Assembly: GCF_002117445.1 (NCBI RefSeq)
Contig: NZ_CP019937.1
Location: forward strand, 1,303,501-1,367,500
DNA from: Ketogulonicigenium robustum
Lineage (GTDB): Bacteria; Pseudomonadota; Alphaproteobacteria; Rhodobacterales; Rhodobacteraceae
DNA length: 64,000 nt
Direction of reading: 5' to 3'
Each line of letters opens with the position of its first letter. Position 1 is the first letter of the stretch. Both the position numbers and the translations under genes were made by a program. Below the pieces are notes generated by a model. That model made no database searches. It had not been told where the DNA came from and saw nothing but the letters and a program-made list of their open reading frames with translations. Positions 46,651 to 54,419 of the stretch are shown here, in pieces.

Positions 46651-48138
46651 ATGGCTTTTTGCGCCATCAGCCCCCACCCTGAAGCGACGAAAATCGGCAA
46701 CGCGCTGTTGGCCGATGGCCACAGCGCCGCAGCCGCCGCCGTCGCCATGGGGGCCTATCTTTCCGTCGCCATGCCACATTTTTGCGGGATTGGCGGCGAT
46801 GCGGTCTGGTTGGTCAGCGATCGCACGGGCGCGGTACAAGCGATCAACGGCATTGGGCAAGCGTTCGACTTCACCGCGCAGGTCGACCAAATCGACACAC
46901 GCGGGCCGCGGTCCATCCTTACAACAGCCGCCGCCGTCGCCACGTGGGACGCTGCTCTGCGCCTGTTTGGCGATACCACGGCGCTTTCGACCCTGCTCGG
47001 CCCAGCGGCCCGGGCCGCGGCCGATGGGATCGTGGTAACCCCATCGCAAGCGTTCTGGCGCGACATGCGCGCCGAGGAGATGGCCGCGTGGCACGGTTTC
47101 GCCCCCTATCGCAACGCGCCTGCTGGTAGCCTGCTGCGACAGCCTGCGCTGGCCAACACCCTGACAGCGTTGATCGAAAACGGCTTGCCTGATTTCTACA
47201 CAGGCACACTCGCCAACACCATTTTGGATGATCTGGCGCAGTTGGGCGTGCCCGCCACCGCCGCTGATTTGGCCGCGACCAGCGCCCGCGTCACGCCTGC
47301 GCTTTCGGTGGGCTATCGCGGCGCGCAGCTTTACGCACCCCCGCCGCCGACCCAAGGGGTCACCACCCTTCAGATCATGGGTATTCTGGCAGCCAGCGGC
47401 CCTGCACGAACAGGCGCCGCCGACTACCACCTGATGGTCGAAGCGGTAAAACGTGCCTTTCTGGATCGCCGCACGCTAGACGATTCACCGCAGGCCCACG
47501 CGGCAGCTATTGCGACGCTGGCCCCCGCGCATCTGCAAGCGCAGGCCGCAGCGATCGACCCCAATCAGGCCCTGCCCTGGCCGTGGCCCTACAACAGCGC
47601 CGATACCGTCTATTTTGCCGCTTACGACCAGAATGGCGGCTGCGTTTCCGCACTGCAAAGCACGTACTTCGACTGGGGTAGCGGCTGCGTTTTGCCCCAA
47701 ACGGGGCTGATCTGGCATAACCGCGGGGCCAGCTTTGGCTTGACCGACGGGCCGAACCGCCTTGCCCCGCGCAGGCGACCCTTTCATACGCTGAACCCCG
47801 GGATAGCGACCAAGGGCGGCAAACCCTGGCTGCTTTACGGCACGCAAGGGGCCGACGGGCAGCCGCAGACGCTGACCGTCCTGCTACGCCACGCGATCGA
47901 CCAGAACCTGCCCCCCGCCGATGCCCTACGCGCGCCGCGCTTTCTGCTGGGGCGCACATTTTCGGACGGGCGTGATACGCTAAAGCTTGAACCGACGGGG
48001 TATGAGGATGCGCTGCGCGCCCTTGGGCACCAGATCAGCCCGATCGCGCCGCTAAGCCCGTTGGCCGGCCAAGCCGGCATGATCCGCATCGAGGGTGAGA
48101 CTGTGACCTGCGCGCACGACCAGCGCGGTCAGGGCTGA
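46651..48138 (+). CDS. Gamma-glutamyltransferase-like Ntn hydrolase
   Basis: A 495-residue member of the GGT superfamily. The likely self-processing nucleophile is Thr319 in SADTVYFAAYDQ, where classic GGTs have TTH. Later blocks are FDWGSGCVLPQTGLIWHNRG and LLYGTQGADGQPQT, the latter replacing the canonical GSPGG oxyanion motif. There is no signal peptide, so it should act in the cytoplasm. These features point to the GGT-like amidase/acylase branch rather than a glutathione-degrading periplasmic GGT. The true start is taken as ATG 46651, two bases after the amidohydrolase stop. Its end overlaps the convergent deoR-type gene by 10 bases. Confidence 0.85.
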   Translation: MAFCAISPHPEATKIGNALLADGHSAAAAAVAMGAYLSVAMPHFCGIGGDAVWLVSDRTGAVQAINGIGQAFDFTAQVDQIDTRGPRSILTTAAAVATWDAALRLFGDTTALSTLLGPAARAAADGIVVTPSQAFWRDMRAEEMAAWHGFAPYRNAPAGSLLRQPALANTLTALIENGLPDFYTGTLANTILDDLAQLGVPATAADLAATSARVTPALSVGYRGAQLYAPPPPTQGVTTLQIMGILAASGPARTGAADYHLMVEAVKRAFLDRRTLDDSPQAHAAAIATLAPAHLQAQAAAIDPNQALPWPWPYNSADTVYFAAYDQNGGCVSALQSTYFDWGSGCVLPQTGLIWHNRGASFGLTDGPNRLAPRRRPFHTLNPGIATKGGKPWLLYGTQGADGQPQTLTVLLRHAIDQNLPPADALRAPRFLLGRTFSDGRDTLKLEPTGYEDALRALGHQISPIAPLSPLAGQAGMIRIEGETVTCAHDQRGQG

Positions 48139-48986
48139 TCCTGCCGCCCGCCGACAACGCGGACATCAACGCCCGCCTCGCGCAGCAGCGCATCAAGTTC
48201 GGCGGGGGGCGGCGCGTCGGTGATCAACACCGATATATCCTGCAGCGCGCAAATCCGCGTCAGGGACATACGCTCAAACTTCGATGAATCGCACAGAACC
48301 ACGCGCACGGCGGACTGGTTCACATAGACACGCTTCATTTCGCTGTCTTCGATGGAATAATCGAACAACCCGTCGGCCGTCAGGCCCGACACGCCGATGA
48401 CCGCGACATCGAAAAACAGTTGCGAGAACTGGCTTACGGCAATAGGGCCGGTGATCGACATCTCGTCCGCGCGCACGCGGCCGCCCGCCAGATACACCTC
48501 GGACGGGGATTGCGACAGCAGCTGCGCCACGCGGACCGAGTTGGTGAACACCCGCTTGCGCGCGGGCTTTTCCATCATCTGCGCGACCAGATAGACCGAT
48601 GTTCCCACATCCAGCGCGACCGTGCGATATTGCGACAAGATCCGCGCCGCTTCGTGGGCGATGGTTTCCTTGGCGGCGCGGTTGCGGGCGAAACGGGCGT
48701 CGAACTCGGGCTCGATATCATCGACCACCGCATGGGGCCCGCGCGCGGTGGGCACTGCGCCGCCGTGGACGCGGGCCAGATGGCCCTCGGCCTCCAGCTC
48801 GGCCAGATCTCGGCGCACGGTCATGTCGGATACATTGAATTCCTTGGCCAAATCGACGACCGAAACCGACCCGCCCGCATAAAGGCGTTCCAAAATGGCT
48901 GCCAGCCGCGCTTGCCCCGGCAGTTTCTGCCGCTCGTGCGGGGCGGGGCTGCGGGTGGTCGGGGCTTGCCAATCGTCAGAATTCAT
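48129..48986 (-). CDS. DeoR/GlpR family transcriptional regulator
   Basis: A 285-residue repressor with an N-terminal DeoR helix-turn-helix (RLAAILERLYAGGSVSVVDL, then NVSDMTVRRDLAELEAEGHL) and a DeoRC sugar-phosphate sensor domain (ALDVGTSVYLVAQMM, VYLAGGRVRADEMSITGP, GVSGLTADGLFDYSIEDSEMK split as GVSGLTADGL and FDYSIEDSEMK). Such regulators are released from DNA by phosphorylated sugars, which matches a pathway with an FGGY kinase. It closes the oxidative minus-strand operon, 59 bases after the second amidohydrolase, and is the natural regulator of the island. Confidence 0.92.
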   Translation of the reverse strand: MNSDDWQAPTTRSPAPHERQKLPGQARLAAILERLYAGGSVSVVDLAKEFNVSDMTVRRDLAELEAEGHLARVHGGAVPTARGPHAVVDDIEPEFDARFARNRAAKETIAHEAARILSQYRTVALDVGTSVYLVAQMMEKPARKRVFTNSVRVAQLLSQSPSEVYLAGGRVRADEMSITGPIAVSQFSQLFFDVAVIGVSGLTADGLFDYSIEDSEMKRVYVNQSAVRVVLCDSSKFERMSLTRICALQDISVLITDAPPPAELDALLREAGVDVRVVGGRQDQP

Positions 48987-49045
48987 ACGTCTCAGGCCCC
49001 TGCTGTTTTACTGCGCAAAACAAATCGCAGTGATATGCCCGATTT

Positions 49046-50278
49046 TTACGATTTTCGGGCCAATGAAGGCAAGCCCGAGTTACCCGGCGACTGCCCCCCA
49101 ACCAGCTTGCCATCCACAGCAACAACCCGACCCGCCTTGATCACAACCCGCTCGCCCGCGCGGTCGGCGACGGCCTCGGCAATGCTGGCCGCGCGCAGCA
49201 GGATAAAATCGGCAGGCGCGCCAACCGCCAGCCCCGTGCCGCTACGCCCCAGCAGGGCCGAAGGCACAGTGCTGACCAAGTCATAGGCCAGCGCCAAATC
49301 GGCATCGGCCCGAAAGTCCTGTCGATCACACAGAATTCCCGCGCGCTCTAGCAGATCGCCGTTACCGAAAGGTGACCACGCATCGCGAATATTGTCATTG
49401 GCCGCAAACACCTGCACCCCTGCGGCGCGCAGGGCCTTGATAGGCGGCATCGGCACTGGCCCAGGGGCAGATGTCATGATCGACACCCCCGCGCGCGCCA
49501 GATGATCGGCCACCTCACCCAGTCGCGCGTCGCCCAACGCGCCCAGACAGAAGGCGTGGCTGACGTTGACGCGGCCCTGCAGGCCCAGCGCCTCGGTGCG
49601 CAGGGCAATCTGTTGCAACTCGTGCGCGCCCAGATCAGCGGGGTCGTGCAGGTGAATGTCCACCCCAACGCCGTATTTGTCGGCCAGCCCGAAAACCGTA
49701 TCGAGATGCCCGGTAATGTCCCCATCAATCCCCGCCGGATCGAGGCCCCCGACCAGATCGACCCCCGCGCGCAGCGCCGCAGCCATCAGATCGGCCGTGC
49801 CCTTGTCGCGCAAAATACCCGATTGCGGGAAGGCGACGGTCTGGATGTCGACCAAATGGCCGTGGGTTTCGCGCAGCGCCAGAACTTCCTCGACGTGCCG
49901 CAGCCCGATTTCGGTGTCGATATCGATATGGCTGCGCACGGCCACGGTTCCGTAGGTGGCCAGTCGATCCAACAGCGCGCCGCCGCGCAGACGGACGGGC
50001 ACATCCAGATCGCGCCGCAACTGCCGCTCGGCTGCAATGCGGGCGGCCACCGTTTCGCCGGGCAGGTGCGGAATGAACGGCAGGCCAATCAGCGTCTTAT
50101 CCAGATGGATGTGCCCGTCGACCATGGCGGGCAGCGCCAAACGCCCGCCCGCATCAAAAACCGGCGTGTCGGCGGGCTCGGGCAGCGCCCCAATGGCCGC
50201 GATACGCCCCTGCCGGATCAGGATCGACTGGGTGCCTAAATCACCCAGCCGCAGGTTTTTCACAAACAGATCGTCCAT
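49046..50278 (-). CDS. Cytosine-deaminase-like amidohydrolase (second copy, complete active site)
   Basis: A 410-residue metallo-dependent hydrolase. The HxH pair is His56/His58 in DGHIHLDKT, with histidines at 209 (DIHLHDPAD) and 241 (NVSHAFCL) and the catalytic aspartate at 295 (ANDNIRDAWSPFG). It resembles cytosine deaminase and triazine amidohydrolases such as AtzC. It is the fourth gene of the oxidative operon, 3 bases after the questin-oxidase-like gene. It may deaminate or open a nitrogen ring after oxygenation. Confidence 0.88.
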   Translation of the reverse strand: MDDLFVKNLRLGDLGTQSILIRQGRIAAIGALPEPADTPVFDAGGRLALPAMVDGHIHLDKTLIGLPFIPHLPGETVAARIAAERQLRRDLDVPVRLRGGALLDRLATYGTVAVRSHIDIDTEIGLRHVEEVLALRETHGHLVDIQTVAFPQSGILRDKGTADLMAAALRAGVDLVGGLDPAGIDGDITGHLDTVFGLADKYGVGVDIHLHDPADLGAHELQQIALRTEALGLQGRVNVSHAFCLGALGDARLGEVADHLARAGVSIMTSAPGPVPMPPIKALRAAGVQVFAANDNIRDAWSPFGNGDLLERAGILCDRQDFRADADLALAYDLVSTVPSALLGRSGTGLAVGAPADFILLRAASIAEAVADRAGERVVIKAGRVVAVDGKLVGGQSPGNSGLPSLARKS

Positions 50279-50281
50279 ACC

Positions 50282-51307
50282 CTACCCCCCTATCAACTTT
50301 ACCCGCCGCGCGGCGACAACGCGGTAGAGCGGATCGCCCCAGAATGCCCCCTCTTGATACGCCGAGAAGGTCAGGCTGATATCATGTTCGTCTGGCGATG
50401 CGCAGGCCGCTGAAAAAATATCGGGCCATTCGGGCGCGGGCGCCGCGCGCATTTGCTGCAGGGCCTCGGGGGTGGGAAGCGTCGGAAAGCCGATTTTGGG
50501 GATGAGCGCCGCAATAATCGCCCACAGGATTGGGTAAAGCGCATCGGGGTCGTCCAGATGCGGGCGTATGGTGCGCAGCCAATGAAAACCTGTCACGGCG
50601 TGCAGGGCGGAAAAATCCATCGTTTGGGCATAAAGGGCCAGCGAGAGCGCCGCCATCTGGCGCGGGGTATCTGGCGTCATTTCCAGTCGGCCCACCAAGG
50701 CGGGAAAGGCGGGCAAGGCGCAGACCGCGCGAATGTTGTGCCACAGCAGGTCTTCCTCGACCGTATAGCTGCGGGCACCCGGCAGGTCATACATCCCTGC
50801 GATTATATCTTGCGGGTTTTGCGTGCGCGGCAGCGCGGCGCGGTCCATCGGCACGTCCAGATAGCAAGCGGCCCAATAGCCCAGCGCGTGCCCAACCTCG
50901 GTCGGGTTTTTCCCGATGATCGCATAGGCCAGCCGCATCAAAGGATGGAACGCGCTGCCCGCCATGCCTTGCGCCAAGCGTGGCACATAATGGCGGATGG
51001 CCTGATCGGCCCCGCGCTGCGCGACCTCGGCCACGAAGAAGGCGCGCAGGTCGGCCTCGCGCGTGCGATCGCCGATCGCCGTGCCCCATGTGGTTTGATC
51101 CAGCGGGCCTTTCGACGCTGGCTGGGGTGGAACCTGTTTGGCGATGACATAATCGCCATACCACGCGGCGATACGGGCATTATCCGCGCCCATCTGGCGC
51201 ATGGCCTCCATCACCATCGGGGCGTGATTGGCCAGCAGAACCGGAAATTCCGCCGAATCCGCCTGTGCGCGGGCGAACGCGTCACCGTGGGGGGGCAGGT
51301 CTGTCAT
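50282..51307 (-). CDS. Questin oxidase family protein
   Basis: A 341-residue, largely helical protein with the pattern of the questin-oxidase family (N-terminal FPVLLANHAPMVMEAMRQMG, the conserved YVPRLAQGMAGSAFHPLMRLAYA, LGYWAACYLD and AVTGFHWLRTIRPHL). In fungi questin oxidase performs Baeyer-Villiger-type ring cleavage of an anthraquinone with NADPH; bacterial members are uncharacterised. It overlaps the monooxygenase gene by four bases (ATGA), so the two oxygenases are likely made together. The assignment rests on motif layout and would be settled by a profile search. Confidence 0.75.
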   Translation of the reverse strand: MTDLPPHGDAFARAQADSAEFPVLLANHAPMVMEAMRQMGADNARIAAWYGDYVIAKQVPPQPASKGPLDQTTWGTAIGDRTREADLRAFFVAEVAQRGADQAIRHYVPRLAQGMAGSAFHPLMRLAYAIIGKNPTEVGHALGYWAACYLDVPMDRAALPRTQNPQDIIAGMYDLPGARSYTVEEDLLWHNIRAVCALPAFPALVGRLEMTPDTPRQMAALSLALYAQTMDFSALHAVTGFHWLRTIRPHLDDPDALYPILWAIIAALIPKIGFPTLPTPEALQQMRAAPAPEWPDIFSAACASPDEHDISLTFSAYQEGAFWGDPLYRVVAARRVKLIGG

Positions 51308-52713
51308 GCGTTATCCTTCCCGTCGCTGCGCGGCACGAAATGGACATCGTTGAATGCCTCGTAAGCCGCCAGAAAATGGTCGCGGTTTTCTTGAAATAGC
51401 TGGCGGGCCAGCGCAGTGACCAGCATCGGTATCCCGTATTTCGCGCCGGTAATCCCGTTGGCAACCGGCCCGAAGCTAAGCATCGCCGCGGCGTTGAACA
51501 TATGGATGCGGCTGATCCAGACCTGCGCCGGATCATGCGGTAGCAGTTCGAAATCATACCCCAAATAGGGGTGCGCCGCCAGCGCGCGGTGACCTAGCGC
51601 TGCGGGCGGCGTGTAGACATCGCCCCACAGCTTGACCAACCCTGCCACCGATGACAGCTCGGGCCGGGCCGACAGGTCGGATGTGTAGCCCGTACCCAGC
51701 AGCAGCTGGTCAACCTCGAACGTGCCGCAAGCGTTTTCAATGCGCACGCGCCCCGATCCTGTCAGGCTGTAATGCGAGGCCCCCGCCCCCGCGTGGTAGT
51801 GAAAGCGCGGATCAAAGGCCGCGCGATTGTACTGGTCTTGGGTCGGGGGGATGCCCATGGTGAAATAACGGTGCATATAGCGCCAGCGATGGTCATCGGG
51901 CAAATCAGCGTAATGGCCCAGAAAGCCGGGGAAGTTCATCCACGCCAATCCCTCGGTCGCCGCGAAACCGGCGCGGCGCGCAAAGTGGGTCACGGATCTC
52001 GCGCCCCGTTCCAACGCTGTGACCGACCAGTCGAAGGCTGACGTCGCGCCGCCGATAACGGCAACATCGCGCCCCGCCAAACCCGCATCGCTGCAAATAT
52101 CGGCCGAATGCGTGTACATATCGCGCGGTAAGGCCGCTATCTCAGGCGGAATCCACGCCGCGCCGCTACCGACCAGGCCCGTGGCCATCACCACGTGCCC
52201 CGCCTGCACGTATTTGCGGCCCGTTGGCGTCGCCAGCTCCAACCTCACGCCCGATGGCGCTGGGGCAAGCCCGACCAGCGTCGTATCGTTTTCGACATGC
52301 AGGCCCGTCACCGCCCGAAACCAGATCAGATATCGCATCCAATCCTCTTTCGCGGGCTTGTCCAAGGCGTCCCACGCGGCGGTGCCGTAAGTTGCCTCGT
52401 ACCACGCCCGCAGGGTCAGGCTGGGCACCCCCAAATCGACCGACGCCAGATGCTTGGGCGAGCGCAGGGTTTTCATCCGCGCGGCGGTGACCCAAGGCCC
52501 CTCTTGCCCTTTGGGGCGCTGGTCGATGACCAGCACGTTGTTGATCCCCCGCCGCTTCAGCCCGAACGCCACCCCAAGGCCCGCCAAACCCGCACCGCAG
52601 ATGACCACATCGTAACTGTCCGGCGCGCGGGCGGGCAGCCAATCGCAGGCGAGCCCCTCGATCCGATCGAGTTCCGAGGCGACTTGTGCCTGCAAGGCGG
52701 CAAGGGCGCCCAT
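51304..52713 (-). CDS. FAD/NAD(P)-dependent flavoprotein monooxygenase-like protein
   Basis: A 469-residue flavoprotein. The FAD Rossmann motif is GAGLAG (40-45) in DVVICGAGLAGLGVAF, and a second dinucleotide site VAVIGGATSAFDWSV lies near the middle. The C-terminal part has VDQLLLGTGYTSDLS, as in class B-like monooxygenases. ATG 52713 overlaps the stop of the PNPOx-like gene by one base (TGATG), indicating coupling. It probably hydroxylates or inserts oxygen into the island's substrate. No ferredoxin partner is needed for this class. Confidence 0.85.
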   Translation of the reverse strand: MGALAALQAQVASELDRIEGLACDWLPARAPDSYDVVICGAGLAGLGVAFGLKRRGINNVLVIDQRPKGQEGPWVTAARMKTLRSPKHLASVDLGVPSLTLRAWYEATYGTAAWDALDKPAKEDWMRYLIWFRAVTGLHVENDTTLVGLAPAPSGVRLELATPTGRKYVQAGHVVMATGLVGSGAAWIPPEIAALPRDMYTHSADICSDAGLAGRDVAVIGGATSAFDWSVTALERGARSVTHFARRAGFAATEGLAWMNFPGFLGHYADLPDDHRWRYMHRYFTMGIPPTQDQYNRAAFDPRFHYHAGAGASHYSLTGSGRVRIENACGTFEVDQLLLGTGYTSDLSARPELSSVAGLVKLWGDVYTPPAALGHRALAAHPYLGYDFELLPHDPAQVWISRIHMFNAAAMLSFGPVANGITGAKYGIPMLVTALARQLFQENRDHFLAAYEAFNDVHFVPRSDGKDNA

Positions 52714-53366
52714 CAGGATTGCACCATGCCCTTGGACCAGACCCCACCGCCCAGCGCGTAATGTATGCGGCGGTTCAGTGCGTTGGAGTGCCCTTCCCAA
52801 AATGTCATCGCGTCAGGGCGGATACGGTACCATTTCCAATAGGGCGGCCGCGCGATGGGGTCGTGCCCCTCGGCCAGCGCGCGAAAGGCGGCCAGCTGCG
52901 CCGCCTCGTCCGGCAGGGGCCGCCCCTGAAACGACACCGCGCGCGAGGCCTGCACCCAGCGCGGGTCTTGGGCAAAACGGAGGTCGTTTTCCGCATCATC
53001 CGCGACCGCGACCGTGCCAGTGAAGTTCACCGATTGCGCCGTCTCGCGCCAATAGATCGACACTGCCGCGCGGCCCGTTTCGGCCATTTCGGTACCCTTG
53101 CGGCTGCCGAAATTGGTCGTGAACAAGATGGTGTCGGCCTCGACATCCAACATCTGCACTGTGCGGCTGGACACCACACCCGCCCCGCTGGACGTTGCCA
53201 GTGTGACATACATCGGCTCGACCGCGGCGATAGACAGGATGTGCGCGACCCAATCACCCAGCAAGCGCAGCGGGTTTTCCGGGGCGCGTGTCAGGTCAAG
53301 CGAGGCTGCAGCTTGCGCAGGTTTCGGGGGTGTATGCGTTTGGGGGCGCAGCAGGTCGTTCATCAT
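52713..53366 (-). CDS. Pyridoxamine 5'-phosphate oxidase-like FMN-binding protein (PhzG/PdxH-like)
   Basis: A 217-residue split-barrel flavoprotein. YVTLATSSGAGVVSSRTVQML and TILFTTNFGSRKGTEMAE hold the FMN phosphate contacts, and YWKWYRIRPDAMTFWEGHSN with RRIHYALGG is the PNPOx C-terminal region. A housekeeping PdxH is possible, but the tight coupling to two oxygenases suggests a PhzG-like or flavin-dependent redox role in the pathway. ATG 53366 (followed by a second ATG) has AAGGA five bases upstream. It is the first gene of the minus-strand oxidative operon. Confidence 0.82.
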   Translation of the reverse strand: MMNDLLRPQTHTPPKPAQAAASLDLTRAPENPLRLLGDWVAHILSIAAVEPMYVTLATSSGAGVVSSRTVQMLDVEADTILFTTNFGSRKGTEMAETGRAAVSIYWRETAQSVNFTGTVAVADDAENDLRFAQDPRWVQASRAVSFQGRPLPDEAAQLAAFRALAEGHDPIARPPYWKWYRIRPDAMTFWEGHSNALNRRIHYALGGGVWSKGMVQS

Positions 53367-53492
53367 CCGTGTCCTTATCGCGTCACCTTTGGCTAGCATG
53401 TTCCATTTTGGTGGAAAAGGTTTGATGATGTTTGATCGCCGCGCAGCCCGCAGATGCGCGATTTGGGAACAATTATTGTGCAATCGTGCCGA
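53367..53492. promoter_or_regulatory. Divergent control region between the oxidative operon and ribE
   Basis: An inverted repeat TTCCA-TTTTGG-TGGAA lies at 53401-53416, about 35 bases upstream of the PNPOx-like start and in a position to act as an operator. The rest is AT-rich and contains no gene I can support. Confidence 0.4.
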
Positions 53493-53520
53493 TTGACGTT
53501 GGCGGGCCGCGCTGTATTTT
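53493..53520 (+). promoter_or_regulatory. Promoter for the FMN riboswitch-ribE transcript
   Basis: TTGACG (53493-53498), a 16-base spacer and TATTTT (53515-53520) precede the FMN riboswitch, placing the transcript start at about 53527, where the aptamer begins. Confidence 0.65.
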
Positions 53521-53527
53521 GGCTTTT

Positions 53528-53670
53528 GTCTTCGGGGCGAGGCGTAATTCCTCACCGGCGGTAGGCGCGGCCATCGGCCCGCGCAAGTCCGCGAGCGCCT
53601 GCGGTGCAGGGTCAGCAGATCTGGTCAGATGCCAGAACCGACGGTCATAGTCCGGATGCAAGAAGACGGC
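53528..53670 (+). promoter_or_regulatory. FMN riboswitch (RFN element)
   Basis: The conserved blocks appear in order: TTCGGGGCGAGG (53531-53542), AATTCCTCACCGGCGGTA (53546-53563), CCGCGAGCGCC near 53589, GGTCAGCAGATCTGGT (53610-53625), CCAGAACCGACGGT and the closing TAGTCCGGATGCAAGAAGAC (to 53667). FMN binding normally lowers expression of the downstream riboflavin gene. An inverted repeat AAAGGGC/GCCCTTT (53691-53720) just after the aptamer could be the expression platform. Bases between the aptamer and ribE also hold an AAGGAG ribosome site and a short frame. Confidence 0.95.
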
Positions 53671-53744
53671 CCGATGCCGCCCACGCGCACAAAGGGCCCA
53701 ATCACCCTGGAGCGCCCTTTGACGCACATGAAGGAGCGTACCAC

Positions 53745-53780
53745 ATGACGAAATCGACCCAAATGGCGGGGGGCCGCTGA
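53745..53780 (+). CDS. Possible 11-residue leader ORF upstream of ribE
   Basis: ATG 53745 follows the best Shine-Dalgarno in the leader (AAGGAG, 53731-53736) and encodes MTKSTQMAGGR before TGA at 53778-53780, which abuts the ribE ATG. ribE itself has only a G-rich upstream stretch. Translation of the short frame could deliver ribosomes to ribE. It could also be chance, with AAGGAG simply serving a start I have misplaced. Confidence 0.35.
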   Translation: MTKSTQMAGGR

Positions 53781-54419
53781 ATGTTCACCGGCATCGTCCA
53801 AACCACCGCACCCGTTCTGCGCGCAACGCGCGGAAACGAGGTTCTGACCTTCGCCCTCGGCATGACGCCAACGCTGCTGGACGATTTGAAAATCGGCGCG
53901 AGCGTGGCAATCGAGGGTTGCTGCCTGTCCGTCACCAGCATGGGCGAAGGCTATGCGACATTCGACGCTATGCTGGCCACGCTAGAGCGGACTAATCTGG
54001 CCCGCATCGCCGACGGCGTCAGTGTGAATGTCGAACGATCCATGAAACCCACCGACGAAAACGGCGGGCACATGGTGTCGGGGCACGTCTCGACCACGGC
54101 GCAGATCACGGCCCTTGAAACCGAGGGGCCGAAAGCACGCATTTCGTTCCGCGTCGCGCCCGAATGGGCCAAGTATATCTTTGTTCGCGGTTTTCTGGCC
54201 GTCAACGGCTGCAGCCTGACCGTGGGCGACGTGCAAGAAGACCCTGCAGGCGACATTTTCACGGTCTATCTGATCCCCGAGACGCTTCGTTCGACCACGT
54301 TCGGCACTTACAAGGTCGGCGACTACCTGAATATAGAGGTCGAGCACCAAACCATGATCACCGTCGAGGTGATGGAGCGGACACTGACGCGTCTGCTGCG
54401 CGACAAAACCCTCGCGTAA
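53781..54419 (+). CDS. ribE: Riboflavin synthase alpha subunit (RibC/RibE type)
   Basis: A 212-residue two-barrel enzyme that dismutates two 6,7-dimethyl-8-ribityllumazines into riboflavin. MFTGIV opens the N-barrel, with GCCLSVT and GGHMVSGHVSTTA. The C-barrel has NGCSLTVGDV and VYLIPETLRSTTFG. Overall it is closer to the enterobacterial RibC pattern. Near the C-terminus EVEHQT (Glu188) stands where the E. coli enzyme has EIDPQT, a conservative Asp-to-Glu change in the active region. It is preceded only by the FMN riboswitch; no ribD, ribBA or ribH follows, so it is a stand-alone unit. It ends directly against convergent holC. Confidence 0.93.
   Translation: MFTGIVQTTAPVLRATRGNEVLTFALGMTPTLLDDLKIGASVAIEGCCLSVTSMGEGYATFDAMLATLERTNLARIADGVSVNVERSMKPTDENGGHMVSGHVSTTAQITALETEGPKARISFRVAPEWAKYIFVRGFLAVNGCSLTVGDVQEDPAGDIFTVYLIPETLRSTTFGTYKVGDYLNIEVEHQTMITVEVMERTLTRLLRDKTLA

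Noticed and set aside
52713-53555. Longer N-terminus for the PNPOx-like protein
   Set aside because: The extra 63 residues are Arg/Gln-rich with no homology pattern, run into the FMN-riboswitch leader, and an AAGGA ribosome site precedes ATG 53366.
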